Positions 33,608 to 43,584 of a stretch of 64,000 nt of DNA are shown here, one piece after another. The position numbers were made by a program, and so were the translations under genes. The stretch's first letter is position 1; each line of letters starts with the position of its first letter. The DNA is from RUG12395 sp034178705 (GTDB taxonomy: Bacteria; Bacillota; Clostridia; Oscillospirales; CAG-272): positions 1 through 64,000 of the forward strand of contig JAXFQY010000004.1 of assembly GCA_034178705.1 (NCBI GenBank). Direction: 5' to 3'. Under the pieces are notes generated by a model. It ran no database searches. It had not been told where the DNA came from and saw only the letters and a program-made list of their open reading frames with translations.

Positions 33608-35764
33608 TCAATACCGATCCTTCACTGTCAGATATTCCGCTTTTTTGATCAGTACATTTCCCTTTCCCGTACCGATCTTCAAAGTATGGGTACCGGATTT
33701 CAGGAGAAGGCGCACGGAAATGCTGTCTGTCGCTGTATAGATCTTCCCCTGTGCCGCTGTTGCGGAAAACCCGATTCCCCCGTATTTGCGCCCGTCCACC
33801 ACCAATTCTTCGGCAAGAATGCTGGACGGATTTTCATAGGTAATCCGCAGGAGTTGTTCTGTATTCTCCCGTCCATCCGGAATGTCCAAAGCCACAAGCT
33901 GTCTTCCGGATGCATCGAGCTCTCCGAGACTTCCGCCTGCAATCAGCGTCTCTTCTACGCGTACAAGGAGAAGTTCATCAATTCTGCCGGAGCAAGCCGC
34001 GCTTTTTGAGGCATCTCCGTCAACTCTCTCCACGCGGAAACCAAGCTCAGCCGTTTCGGCCTCCGCACGGAAAATCAACTCCCGACGCACGGTATTCTGC
34101 GCTTCATATTTCGTTGGAGCGGTCACAGAGTTAGCACTGACGGCAACCGTTTTCCCGCCGCTCCGAACATAAAGATAGCCGTTCACACCGTCAGCGGTAC
34201 AGAGGAACGCCGAGAAACGGTAGCTCGCCCCCACAGTCAGTCCTTTTATCGTGGTGCAAAGCTCTGCAGTTCCGTATAATTCCGCAGCATACTCGCCGGT
34301 TGTCGCCAGATTTCCGACCTTCACGGTTCCCGTGTTTACCGTGTAACCGGTCAGGTCTCCGGTCTCAAACCCGTTGTTTTCCGGAGGTATTGCATCATAC
34401 CGCAAAAGCGTTTCTTTGGGAATATAGTAAATGCCGTCACAGATGTATCCGCCGTTCTCGACCAGAACAGATTCAAAATTCGTGCGGTACTTTTCTATGA
34501 TAGCCGAGATCTTCATCCTTTCCGGAAGCTTCATTGCGCACATCCAGTAGCCGGTCTTATCCCCCAGCGGACGATTCACAAATACCCCGTTCCCATCCTG
34601 CCAGACATATTGATTCACCGTCTCCGGGTTCTTCTCCATTCCGCCGATAATCGCAACTACGGAAAGTGCAATTCCCACGGTACTCTCACAATCATACCCT
34701 GCAAGGGAGCCGATCCGGCAGGTCTCGGTATAGTCACCTTCTCCGTAGAGCAGATCGAGCAATACGAATCCCGCATTGATTGTTGAGTCGGTCATTTTGG
34801 TCTGTCCCGCCAGATAGTGCCGGCGCTCCAGTTCCGAGTACGCGGCGCGCCAGTTATCCGGATAGGTCCGGTACAGCTCGAAGACTTCATCAACAACTGT
34901 AAGCTGATAGGCACCTGTAGGAAACACCTTTTCCGCTTCCCGGATCAATGTGGGAATATCCTTTTCAAAATAGGCAAGTGACATCATGACCGCAAACATC
35001 TGCGCCCACCCCACATTGTCCCGATCCCCGGTGACCGAGGCGCACATACCGGAAAGACGAAAGGCGGTCTCCGGCATCCCCGCGGCATCCATACCGAGCG
35101 TGTCTGCTCCAAGATAGGGCTCTGTACAATAGCTGTACATATTTTCAAACTCTGCGTTTCCGGAAAACTGCGGCAGATATCCGTTGCGATTGATCAAGCC
35201 ATATGCCCCGACCGTACGCTGACCGCCTCCCATATCGTAAACATCATACTTTTTCCAGCCCTCGCTCACCGATCGGGAGCATAATGTTCCGTATATTTTG
35301 TACATATCCGCCAGAATGTACTGATTGACCACATCAATTCCGAAGTCATCATCATTCCAGACCTCCCACAGTGTGCCATCCGCATTTTTCAGCAGTTTGA
35401 CCGTGTGAGTCTTATGTTCGTTTTTCTTTGCATACGGTCCCTGACACATCGCAAACCAGCTGTCCGGCATCGCTACTCTTCCGCGTCCGCCCGGAAGTGT
35501 CACGAATTCATAGCCGGAAAGGGTTCCGACCAGCTGTGCAAGAAAACCAGCCGTTGTTTTATCCACATATTCGGCTACGGAGAGCAGCCGATATTCCTCT
35601 GCCGGAAGCAGGAGTTCTTTTCCGTTTTCATCTCGTATTAGATAAGTTGCTGCGGTTTCAGCGGATTTTTCGGTAGTTGTTGTATCTCCCAAAGCGGAAC
35701 CGCACCCGCAAACAGAAGCAAGCAGCAGTGCAGAAAGCATCACAACCGCAAGGTTTCTTTTCAT
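33608..35764 (-). CDS. ADP-ribosylglycohydrolase-like lipoprotein with C-terminal binding domains
   Basis: A 718-residue lipoprotein (VCGC, Cys21). Residues about 55-440 look like the ADP-ribosylglycohydrolase fold: NDDDFGID (137-144) in the place of the first metal motif, YLGADTLGMDAAGMPE, and GYDCEST (356-362) in the place of GxDTDT, followed by the usual helix with AIIGG. The metal motifs are changed (Cys-Glu-Ser for Thr-Asp-Thr). Residues about 470-718 are beta-rich and carbohydrate-binding-like. The ADP-ribosyl link may not be the substrate; related exported proteins occur in glycan loci. Start 35764 was chosen from GGAACA spacing; 35770 is possible. Confidence 0.65.
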   Translation of the reverse strand: MKRNLAVVMLSALLLASVCGCGSALGDTTTTEKSAETAATYLIRDENGKELLLPAEEYRLLSVAEYVDKTTAGFLAQLVGTLSGYEFVTLPGGRGRVAMPDSWFAMCQGPYAKKNEHKTHTVKLLKNADGTLWEVWNDDDFGIDVVNQYILADMYKIYGTLCSRSVSEGWKKYDVYDMGGGQRTVGAYGLINRNGYLPQFSGNAEFENMYSYCTEPYLGADTLGMDAAGMPETAFRLSGMCASVTGDRDNVGWAQMFAVMMSLAYFEKDIPTLIREAEKVFPTGAYQLTVVDEVFELYRTYPDNWRAAYSELERRHYLAGQTKMTDSTINAGFVLLDLLYGEGDYTETCRIGSLAGYDCESTVGIALSVVAIIGGMEKNPETVNQYVWQDGNGVFVNRPLGDKTGYWMCAMKLPERMKISAIIEKYRTNFESVLVENGGYICDGIYYIPKETLLRYDAIPPENNGFETGDLTGYTVNTGTVKVGNLATTGEYAAELYGTAELCTTIKGLTVGASYRFSAFLCTADGVNGYLYVRSGGKTVAVSANSVTAPTKYEAQNTVRRELIFRAEAETAELGFRVERVDGDASKSAACSGRIDELLLVRVEETLIAGGSLGELDASGRQLVALDIPDGRENTEQLLRITYENPSSILAEELVVDGRKYGGIGFSATAAQGKIYTATDSISVRLLLKSGTHTLKIGTGKGNVLIKKAEYLTVKDRY

Positions 35765-35766
35765 TG

Positions 35767-37251
35767 TCATTGTTCCGGTTTGAACAGTGCGTCGTTCAGC
35801 TTTTGAATCGAACGTTCTGCACTCCGCTGATAGGAACGCCATGCTGAAGAGAAACTTGTGGAATACGCCTTTGAAAGATTTTCAACCATATCCTTCATTC
35901 CACCGATGTTGAAAATATAACCGATGTCGAAAATACGGTTCTCCATCTCAATGGTGATCATATTATGACTTTCCTCATCCTGTATATAGGTTCCGACAAG
36001 GGTCTTTGTGTAATAGGCGGGGGTCACCATCTGCCGGGAAATATAGGCAAGGTATTCCATGATGGCGGAAGTACGTTCGTCATTTTCGGTAGAATTCGGT
36101 ACACAGACAAACGCGGCGTCCCATCCGCCGAACGGGGTATAGTAGCGGCTCTGTGCTTCGTCCAGTTTCGGAAGCGGCAAAATGCCGTAATCCAACTGTG
36201 TATCCCGGTAATACGGGAACATTACATGCTCTCCGAGTCGGAAAAGGCAATGCCCTTCAGCAAACATTCCTGTGGCGGAAAGTCCGCCCGTAGCAGTCTG
36301 TCCGTTATAGACATGCTCCCGGTCCTGGGTCAGCTCAATAAAGCCGACAATGGCATTTTCCGCTCTCTCCGTTCCGAGCGTAAGCTCTACCTTTCCGTCC
36401 TCTCCGATCTGCGCAAAACGCTCGCCGGACATATTCAGCGCCGCGACAACCGTACTGTGGATATAAACCATACCGTAAAGATCGTTGGAATCCATCTTAT
36501 CGTCAGCGTTAAGATCTCTTGAAACCGCGGTAATATAGGATTTCATTTTGTCGAAGGTCCAGGTCCCGTTTTCCACATCCTGATAGGGCATATCCCATCC
36601 CTTTTCACGGAACATGGTTTTGTTGAAAACCATGTTGTACATGGCAACCGTCGTTACAAGGCTGATGTCTCCGGTCGTGAAATACAAGCGGTCATTCACG
36701 GTTATATCCCTGTTTATATTCTGATCCCACCATTCCCGATCCAGGTCGAGATACCCGTAAGTTCTCAGATCACGCAGATCACCGGAGGTAGTCAGCGTGC
36801 CGCAATCGTATGTGGAAATGATCCCCATATCATAGTTGGAATCCCCGGAGGTGTTTGCTTGGCGGATCAGGGAAACTCCGCTGTTGGTTGATTTATAATC
36901 CTCAATTCCGGTAATCACGATGTCAAGCCGTGCCATGGCAGCCATATTACGCCGGTAAAGTGCTTCATCAAGAACAGTCCCGCCCGCTGGCTCCGAGAAG
37001 TCCCGGATAATCGTGGGATCACTGTTCAGATTCGTCATCAGAACGACAAACTCATGCCCGTTGTAGGTCTCATCCGGAAGTCCCGGATAGGCAAGCGGGT
37101 CTGCGGTAGTTTCGGAAACAGGATTCTCGCCCTGGGAAGAGGTGGTCGCTTCCGTGGTCACCGAGGGCTTTTCCGCGGCGCACGCAACAAAAGCAGAACA
37201 GAGTAGGAAAAGCGCCAAAAGCAGGGAAAGGTGTCTTTTTGCGTTCTTCAT
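35767..37251 (-). CDS. Extracellular solute-binding lipoprotein (family 1-like), no permease nearby
   Basis: A 494-residue lipoprotein (lipobox FVAC) with a Thr/Ser linker then a binding-protein fold: NGHEFVVLMTNLNSDP, DYDMGIIS-type NYDMGIISTYD, MVFNKTMFREKGWDMPYQD and the late PFGGWDAAFVCVPN. Such proteins bind oligosaccharides. It sits 26 bases after the glycosidase and 2 bases before the ADP-ribosylglycohydrolase-like gene, with no ABC permease in the locus, so it may act as a surface glycan binder or share a permease encoded elsewhere. Confidence 0.75.
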   Translation of the reverse strand: MKNAKRHLSLLLALFLLCSAFVACAAEKPSVTTEATTSSQGENPVSETTADPLAYPGLPDETYNGHEFVVLMTNLNSDPTIIRDFSEPAGGTVLDEALYRRNMAAMARLDIVITGIEDYKSTNSGVSLIRQANTSGDSNYDMGIISTYDCGTLTTSGDLRDLRTYGYLDLDREWWDQNINRDITVNDRLYFTTGDISLVTTVAMYNMVFNKTMFREKGWDMPYQDVENGTWTFDKMKSYITAVSRDLNADDKMDSNDLYGMVYIHSTVVAALNMSGERFAQIGEDGKVELTLGTERAENAIVGFIELTQDREHVYNGQTATGGLSATGMFAEGHCLFRLGEHVMFPYYRDTQLDYGILPLPKLDEAQSRYYTPFGGWDAAFVCVPNSTENDERTSAIMEYLAYISRQMVTPAYYTKTLVGTYIQDEESHNMITIEMENRIFDIGYIFNIGGMKDMVENLSKAYSTSFSSAWRSYQRSAERSIQKLNDALFKPEQ

Positions 37252-37277
37252 AAGATCCTCCTAATATATTTTATTTT

Positions 37278-39227
37278 TTAAATCTTTCGAATATCAAATC
37301 TCATCTCATCCGGTGCAAGGCAATAGTCACCCAGATCGACGGAAGTATCAAGGGGATTGTAGGTAACCGTAAGGAGACGCTTGCCGTCTGCGGAAAGATA
37401 TTCCCCGCGGCGGACAAAACCCGGAAGCTCCAGATCGGATGTCGCGGTAAAAGTACCGTCCAGGAAAAACTCCCTGTACTCTATCAGCGTGTCTGTATAT
37501 GCTTTGACAGCGGCAGCATATTTCGGCGCAGCATCAAGATGCGCACGGCAGACATAAAGCTCTGCATCGAGACGGAGACCGTAGACAAGCGCACAACGCA
37601 GCCGGCGTGCAAAATCGCCCTCCTCGTCCCGAATTCCCCGTTCGGTTGTAATCACCTCCGGGAAGGTATAGCGGAACATCGCCGGGAAACTGTCTCCGCG
37701 AATCGAAAAATCGACATTCACGAGACCGTGCATGAACTGATTGTAGCTTGCGGCAACGTCGGTGACCACCTCGGCGGCCAGTACCTTTCCGTGCTTTTTG
37801 CAGTAGTCCTCCGCCTCGGCAAAGAACTGCCGGCGGTAATACCACTCTCTGTCGACCCGGTTGCCATGCTCATGTTGATCGTTGAAGCAGGGCTGATACG
37901 GGCATCCGCCGATACAGTCGGCAAAGGTACAATCGGCGCCCAGTTCGTCAAGCTGCCTGATCTGTGACAAAACCTGATTCCGCCATTTCTCGGTTCCGAA
38001 ACAGCAAAGGGGAAACTGCACGGCGCCGTAAGTCACACGATACTCTCCGTATCCCGGATAGACGAAGGCGGGGCGAACCTCATTTCCGTTAATATCGAGG
38101 ATCGCAAGCTCTGCTCCGTTTTCCCGATAATAATCCGTTTTGGGATCCATGAAGTGACAGTTACATTCCAGAATCACCCGCCCGCCGAGGGCACGGACAC
38201 GCTCAATACCCTCCTTCAGCTTCCGGAAGGCACCGGGATACGGTTCCTCATAAACCGGATAGCCGCGGTCCATTCCCTCCTTCCACCAGGCAAAAAGGAA
38301 CAGGGTATGTATCCCGTACTTGGCACCGATCCGATAAAGCTCAGGCAGATCGTCGGCCGTCACATAATCCTCCCCGTATTGAGAACGCATAATGATCCGC
38401 TGCCAACCGGTCATTTCCCGAACCCAGGGTGCCTTTTCGGGAAGCCGGAAAAAGCTTCGGTCCGCCCATTCGCGGTATTTCTTCGCCCCGGCACGCCAGT
38501 CCCCTTCCAGCATTCCAATCACAACAGGAGGATACTCCACCGTCTCGCCCCGGCGCGCCATCGGGAAATGATCGACGCCTACCATCAGGTCGCTCGGGTT
38601 GCTGTGAATTCTTTGGCGAACGGTCAGAAAACAATGCCGCGCTTCTTCGTCGTAACGGGAAACATACAGAAAACGTCCTGCGCTCTGCACACCGAACCAT
38701 CCCATTGACGCACGGGGATAGTGAAGATGCCAGAAGGTTTCGTGCTCATTGTGGAAATAATAGCGCGTCGTCAGACCGGAGAGCACCTTCCAGGGATTTT
38801 TTGCACAGGTTCCGAGACCGTGCGGAAGATACAGTTTGTCCTTCTCCTTCTCTCCGCCGAGGGAAGTAAAATCGGCAAGAGGACAAAAGCACTCATTCAC
38901 ACGCAGCGCAGCGTGATTCTCAATGCGCGTTGTAAAGGAAAGCAAATCTCCCTCAGCGCGCACCGTAACTGTGAAACGGACCTGAACAGAATCCCCGTAA
39001 CCGGTTCGAAGCATCGGATAGTCAATGGTAAGAGAATCTCCGTTCTGCATTACCGTACCGCTCTGTTCGTGGGAAAAAACAGGAATCTCTGTGCGCATTC
39101 CGTCATCCAGAATCAAGCGCCAAAAATCTGCTCCTTCATAGGGAATCACACCGTCAGCAAGAAAACAAGCCCTGCTGCCATCGGAAGACACCGAAAAATC
39201 CAAACCTTTGCTGTGTAGTGTCAGCAT
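37278..39227 (-). CDS. Putative glycoside hydrolase (TIM barrel, DUF6259-like)
   Basis: A 649-residue protein without signal peptide: an N-terminal beta-sandwich (about 1-215) and a TIM barrel (about 235-560) with acidic barrel-end motifs FLFAWWKEGMD, ILECNCHFMDP, GADCTFADCIGG and LAAEVVTD, then a small beta domain. The layout matches DUF6259 and GH36-like proteins. Cytoplasmic location implies that it acts on imported oligosaccharides. The start has TAGGAGA upstream. The exact bond cut cannot be read. Confidence 0.65.
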   Translation of the reverse strand: MLTLHSKGLDFSVSSDGSRACFLADGVIPYEGADFWRLILDDGMRTEIPVFSHEQSGTVMQNGDSLTIDYPMLRTGYGDSVQVRFTVTVRAEGDLLSFTTRIENHAALRVNECFCPLADFTSLGGEKEKDKLYLPHGLGTCAKNPWKVLSGLTTRYYFHNEHETFWHLHYPRASMGWFGVQSAGRFLYVSRYDEEARHCFLTVRQRIHSNPSDLMVGVDHFPMARRGETVEYPPVVIGMLEGDWRAGAKKYREWADRSFFRLPEKAPWVREMTGWQRIIMRSQYGEDYVTADDLPELYRIGAKYGIHTLFLFAWWKEGMDRGYPVYEEPYPGAFRKLKEGIERVRALGGRVILECNCHFMDPKTDYYRENGAELAILDINGNEVRPAFVYPGYGEYRVTYGAVQFPLCCFGTEKWRNQVLSQIRQLDELGADCTFADCIGGCPYQPCFNDQHEHGNRVDREWYYRRQFFAEAEDYCKKHGKVLAAEVVTDVAASYNQFMHGLVNVDFSIRGDSFPAMFRYTFPEVITTERGIRDEEGDFARRLRCALVYGLRLDAELYVCRAHLDAAPKYAAAVKAYTDTLIEYREFFLDGTFTATSDLELPGFVRRGEYLSADGKRLLTVTYNPLDTSVDLGDYCLAPDEMRFDIRKI

Positions 39228-39419
39228 ACGAATCTCCTAAAACCATTTTCCTGTCTTTCAGTTTCTTTTCTTTTAATTTCATTATAGCAAAGCGAAATGG
39301 GAAATTTCCATACACCTCCACTGCTCTCTTTTTTAAAATATGAAACACTCCCGGCTTTGCGTCAGACAGCTTGCAACACAGATTCTGCGATTCCCCCCAA
39401 ATTCATAAAGAGAGGAATC

Positions 39420-39448
39420 TTGCCTTTTCTGCAGAACTGTGTTACAAT
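39420..39448 (+). promoter_or_regulatory. Promoter of the MFS-GDPD-HAD operon
   Basis: TTGCCT (39420-39425), 17 bases, TACAAT (39443-39448), 43 bases before the start codon. The 264-base region 39228-39491 separates divergent operons; a TATAAT for the leftward side lies at 39283-39288 without a clear -35. Confidence 0.55.
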
Positions 39449-39491
39449 AAAAACAGATTTTGCCCAAACAACCGGAGAAAAGGAGACTCTC

Positions 39492-41063
39492 ATGAAACTT
39501 AGCTATAAGAGAACGGTGCTTGTCGGCTTTGCCTTTTTCCTGATTTGCCTCTTTTGGCAGGCATACGACAATACGATCCCTCTTATCCTCACAAACAAGT
39601 TCGGCATGTCGCAGACCCTATCCGGAGCAATCATGGCACTTGACAATGTTCTGGCGCTCTTTCTTCTTCCGTTTTTCGGCGCATTGAGCGATAAGTGCGC
39701 TTCCAGATTCGGAAAACGCACGCCCTTTATTGCCGTCGGAACGGTTGCTGCCGCAGTTCTTTTTGTTTGTCTGTCTTTTGTGGACTCCGCCCAGATGACC
39801 CGTCTGGAGGATGTAACCCTGGACCGCTATGAATCCTCTCTTGCGGTTATCTACGATTCCAACCCGACAATTTCTCTTCCCGAGGAGACTGCAGACGGTA
39901 TGTCTGTCGGAGAGGCCATTCACCATGTATTTTCTTCGGGGCAAAAAAAACCTCTTCAGGAAATCTATCCGAACCGCAGTGAGTTTCTTGCTATAAAAAT
40001 GTACCGCGAGGATGGAACACTGACCGAAGAGTATGAGAACTATGTTAAACCGGCACGCAATGCCTATGCATGGCAGCAAACAGCGGATAATCCAAACACC
40101 CTTATCTTTTTTATCCTTCTCCTGCTCTGTACGCTCGTTGCGATGGGCACATTCCGTTCCCCCGCTGTTGCCTTGATGCCTGATGTTACGCCGAAGCCTC
40201 TCCGATCGAAGGCCAATGCGATTATCAATCTGATGGGTACCTTCGGTGGAATCACCGTGCTTGTGCTCGGAATGATCTTCAAGACCGGATCGGCAAAGAA
40301 CATATATATGAACTACACTCCTTTTTTCATCGTGGTCAGTATACTGATGCTGCTTTCCCTCGCCATATTCCTGATGACGGTCCGGGAACCGAAATGGAGT
40401 GCAGAAGCCGAAGCCCTTTCCGCCCCGGCAGAAACGCAAGAGCTGTCGGACTCCCTTCAATCAGGGCGTCTTTCCGCGGAGGAACGGCGTTCGCTTTTGT
40501 TCATTCTTGCTTCTGTCGCCCTTTGGTATATGGGTTATAATGCGGTAACCAGTAAGTATTCGGTTTATGCGCTCAATGTTTTGGAAAAGGATTACAATAC
40601 CACCTTGCTGATTGCACAGGCAGCAGCCATCGTTTCCTATCTGCCCATCGGGTTTCTCTCCACCAAAATCGGCAGAAAGAAAGCGATTCTCGGAGGCGTC
40701 GCCATTTTGACTGTTTCTTTCGGAGCGGCCGCATTTATGCGGCATGACAGCCCGACTGTACTGATGAATCTTTTGTTTGCACTTGCCGGCATCGGCTGGG
40801 CGACAATCAATGTCAATTCGTATCCGATGGTTGTTGAGCTTGCAAAGGGGGGCAATGTCGGAAAGTATACCGGTTATTACTACACGGCCAGTATGGCAGC
40901 ACAGACAATCACGCCGATTCTCAGCGGATTTTTTATGGATATACATATGACATCACTGTTTATCTACGCAGCCTTCTTTGTTCTTCTTGCGTTCTTTACC
41001 ATGCTTTGCGTGCGCCATGGCGACACAAAGCCGATTCATCCTGGGATACCGGAGGCAGAGTGA
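39492..41063 (+). CDS. MFS transporter (SLC45/GPH-like sugar symporter)
   Basis: A 523-residue, 12-segment transporter. FLICLFWQAYDNTIPLIL and the loop DKCASRFGKRTPFIAVG fit the sucrose/glycoside-cation symporter branch of the major facilitator superfamily. An extra loop of about 100 residues (about 100-195, charged, with IYDSNPTISLPEE) is inserted after the third membrane segment. ATG 39492 follows AAAGGAGA. It lies opposite the glycosidase operon and could supply its sugar. Confidence 0.78.
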   Translation: MKLSYKRTVLVGFAFFLICLFWQAYDNTIPLILTNKFGMSQTLSGAIMALDNVLALFLLPFFGALSDKCASRFGKRTPFIAVGTVAAAVLFVCLSFVDSAQMTRLEDVTLDRYESSLAVIYDSNPTISLPEETADGMSVGEAIHHVFSSGQKKPLQEIYPNRSEFLAIKMYREDGTLTEEYENYVKPARNAYAWQQTADNPNTLIFFILLLLCTLVAMGTFRSPAVALMPDVTPKPLRSKANAIINLMGTFGGITVLVLGMIFKTGSAKNIYMNYTPFFIVVSILMLLSLAIFLMTVREPKWSAEAEALSAPAETQELSDSLQSGRLSAEERRSLLFILASVALWYMGYNAVTSKYSVYALNVLEKDYNTTLLIAQAAAIVSYLPIGFLSTKIGRKKAILGGVAILTVSFGAAAFMRHDSPTVLMNLLFALAGIGWATINVNSYPMVVELAKGGNVGKYTGYYYTASMAAQTITPILSGFFMDIHMTSLFIYAAFFVLLAFFTMLCVRHGDTKPIHPGIPEAE

Positions 41064-41064
41064 T

Positions 41065-41898
41065 ATGGTATGGCTTTTTTCCCTTGCAGGGATTCTTCTG
41101 CTCTGCTTCTTGCTGTTTTGCTTTCTCATTGCTCCAAGCCGGAGAGGAAACCGGACACGGGATTTCTTTTCCGATAAGCGGTATTACGCCCATCGCGGGC
41201 TGCACGGAGGGGAAATCCCGGAGAATTCTCTTGCCGCGTTTGAAGCGGCCTGCCGTGCCGGATACGGGATTGAATTGGATGTGCACCGTACCGCAGACAA
41301 TCAGCTTTGCGTTTTTCATGACAGAACGCTGAAGCGGATGTGCGGCGTGGACGGCACAGTAGAGGAAAACACCCTTGCCGAGCTGCGCACGCTTGCTCTT
41401 GCCGGCACACAGGAGCGTATTCCTTCCTTTGACGAGGTTCTGACACTGATTGACGGACGGGCGCCGCTGATTGTGGAAATCAAGGGAGAAAACAGGGATA
41501 CGGATGTATGTCGTCTGACAGCGGAGCGTCTGCGCGCCTATTCCGGAAAATACTGCGTTGAGTCCTTCAATCCGTTTTATATTTCCTGGTGGCGCAAACA
41601 CATGCCCCATGACGTGCGCGGCATTCTTTCCTGCCGGATGAAGAACGGAAAAAGTTTTCGGGGTCGACTGCAGGATTTCCTGCTTTCCAACCTGTTGCTC
41701 AATGTCATTGCGCGCCCCGATTTTCTTGCTTACAGCATTCCGGACCGCGGGAATTCCGCCTTCCGTCTTTCCCGGCGTTTCGGGGGCTGCCCGGTTGGCT
41801 GGACCTGCCGGACGGAGGAGGAAAAAGCGGCTTCTGAGAATGCGTTCTGCGTTGTAATATTTGAAAAAATCCGTCCGGATCCGGAGAGTCTGCAATGA
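41065..41898 (+). CDS. Glycerophosphodiester phosphodiesterase family protein
   Basis: A 277-residue protein with an N-terminal membrane helix (about 2-20) and a GDPD TIM barrel: YYAHRGLHGGEIPENSLAAF, GYGIELDVHRTAD and VFHDRTLKRM hold the catalytic His and metal-binding Glu/Asp. The later APLIVEIKGEN Glu is also kept. It cleaves glycerophosphodiesters to glycerol-3-phosphate. The start is 1 base after the MFS stop and its end overlaps the HAD gene by 4. Confidence 0.88.
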   Translation: MVWLFSLAGILLLCFLLFCFLIAPSRRGNRTRDFFSDKRYYAHRGLHGGEIPENSLAAFEAACRAGYGIELDVHRTADNQLCVFHDRTLKRMCGVDGTVEENTLAELRTLALAGTQERIPSFDEVLTLIDGRAPLIVEIKGENRDTDVCRLTAERLRAYSGKYCVESFNPFYISWWRKHMPHDVRGILSCRMKNGKSFRGRLQDFLLSNLLLNVIARPDFLAYSIPDRGNSAFRLSRRFGGCPVGWTCRTEEEKAASENAFCVVIFEKIRPDPESLQ

Positions 41899-42701
41899 AT
41901 AAACCCAATTTCCTCAAGGAAACGCTTGCGAAGAAAGAACTCTTCATTTTCGATATGGATGGTACAATCTACCTTGGCGACCGCGTATTTGATGCAGCCG
42001 TCCGGTATATCGACCGACTGCGTAAAAGCGGCAAACACGTGCTGTTTTTTACCAACAATGCAAGTCACACCTCGTTTTTTTACCGTTCCAAACTTTCCCG
42101 CCTCGGTTTTTCCCCACAGGACGGGGAAATCATGACCAGCGGAGACGTGACAAAGGTATATCTGAACAGATTCCGACCGGGAAAGACCGTTTTTCTCGTC
42201 GGAACCGACGAGCTTACCGAGGATTTCCGGAGCAGCGGCATTCCGCTCGCCGACATTCATGCGCCACGCGCGGATCTTGTTGTGACAAGCTTTGATACCT
42301 CCCTGACCTACGAAAAGCTTGAGGCCGCCTGCCGCTTTATCCGAGACGGAGCGGAGTATCTTTCTACCCATCCGGATTTCAACTGCCCGACCGAGCACGG
42401 CTTTATCCCGGACAGTGGAGCGATTGCCGCATTTGTAACCGCTTCTACCGGGGTCACTCCGGTTTATTTTGGCAAGCCGTATCCGGAAACCGTTCAAATG
42501 ATTTGCGAAGCAACCGGCTGCACTAAGAATGAAATGTGTGTATTCGGCGACCGTCTTTATACCGATATTGCTCTCGGTGTCCGAAACGGTGTTACCAGCG
42601 TACTGGTTATGACGGGCGAGACAACGAAAGCGCAGCTGGAAGCGGCCGCTCCGGAGGAAAAACCCTCCTTTGTCATTCCGTCTTTCTCAGCGCTTCTCTG
42701 A
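41895..42701 (+). CDS. HAD-IIA hydrolase (NagD/AraL-like phosphatase)
   Basis: A 268-residue HAD phosphatase: motif I FDMDGTIYLG (about residues 18-27), motif II FFTNNAS, the C2-type cap, motif III GKPYPETV and motif IV FGDRLYTDIALG. Relatives dephosphorylate sugar phosphates, nucleotides or glycerol-3-phosphate. Co-transcription with a glycerophosphodiesterase makes glycerol-3-phosphate or a sugar phosphate a fair guess. Confidence 0.88.
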   Translation: MNKPNFLKETLAKKELFIFDMDGTIYLGDRVFDAAVRYIDRLRKSGKHVLFFTNNASHTSFFYRSKLSRLGFSPQDGEIMTSGDVTKVYLNRFRPGKTVFLVGTDELTEDFRSSGIPLADIHAPRADLVVTSFDTSLTYEKLEAACRFIRDGAEYLSTHPDFNCPTEHGFIPDSGAIAAFVTASTGVTPVYFGKPYPETVQMICEATGCTKNEMCVFGDRLYTDIALGVRNGVTSVLVMTGETTKAQLEAAAPEEKPSFVIPSFSALL

Positions 42702-42970
42702 AAAAAACTGACCGCTGAAGATGTTGAATACCAATGCGGAAGATAAAAGAACCGCCGCTGTAAAGGGAGTGTCTGTCAAACAGGCTTCCCGCTGTAAGGG
42801 GAACCGATAGAAACCTTTGACTGACTATCTTGAAAAGCGCACGAGGTTTTTTTGAACGCCTCCGAATGTTTCTTTGCACAGATGGCGGATTTTTACAAGC
42901 GTATTATTGTACTGAAATTTGTTATCGCCCCCACAAGTCCATAAAACAGCAATTATACCCCACCGAAAAC

Positions 42971-43016
42971 AGACCGTTGACACACATCCCTATGTGCAAG
43001 TCAGCGGTCTTTTTTA
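42971..43016 (+). terminator. Terminator downstream of the HAD gene
   Basis: AGACCG pairs with CGGTCT, TGAC with GTCA and CACAT with ATGTG, followed by a run of T. It would leave a 270-base 3' leader after the HAD stop. Confidence 0.65.
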
Positions 43017-43147
43017 TTCTCCTTTTCCCCAAAAAGAGGTCTCGAAAAAAGGAAAAACCGGAAATCACTTGCACAGTTTCGAGCAAAAAAGAAGGAGCCG
43101 AAACACAGCTTGCACAGGCAAAGCACAAGGGGGTGCCCTCTAAGGTC

Positions 43148-43180
43148 AAAAAAGCATCCGTACCCAAAGGATACGGATGC
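43148..43180 (-). terminator. Leftward terminator in the intergenic region
   Basis: GCATCCGTACCC (43154-43165) pairs with GGATACGGATGC (43169-43180) with one mismatch; on the minus strand it is followed by TTTTTT. Confidence 0.7.
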
Positions 43181-43550
43181 AAAACGGTTTTACAAGAGCT
43201 GTCCGAACGACCGGGGGATTCTTTTAGCCCCCATTGAATTTTTCCTTGCTTCGTTAGAAAATGCGGACTGTTGTTGCCCCTCTTGTCGTGAAAACAGATA
43301 CGCGCCTGCACACCTTCCGGCAGGCAAAACCCGAATCCAAAAGAGCAACCAGCGCCGATGGTGATCGGATCGTTCGTATCCGATTCGGAATAGAACTTCT
43401 TTCAAAACCATTCACACAAAAAGACGACGTAAGCCACCTGATCGCGGAATCGTTCTATCCTGCTTGGCGGAAAGCCGATCGGCAGATTTGTAAACCAGAA
43501 TCCGCACGCTGTTCGCTCATTGGCTTTTGGGGGTCGCACACGATGTATCG

Positions 43551-43584
43551 AGACGCCCCGGCGTTTTTTCCCGCCGGGGCGTCT
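43551..43584 (-). terminator. Terminator-like hairpin after nifJ
   Basis: AGACGCCCCGGCG (43551-43563) pairs perfectly with CGCCGGGGCGTCT (43572-43584), 45 bases past the nifJ stop. No T tract follows. It shares its core with the hairpin at 4383-4419. Confidence 0.6.

Noticed and set aside
42922..43311. 129-codon minus-strand frame, and a 125-codon plus-strand frame at 43261
   Set aside because: Both run through strong hairpins, lack ribosome sites and have no protein-like pattern.
43181..43550. Possible tmRNA, 6S, SRP or RNase P RNA
   Set aside because: I looked for the conserved end pairings and core motifs on both strands and found none.
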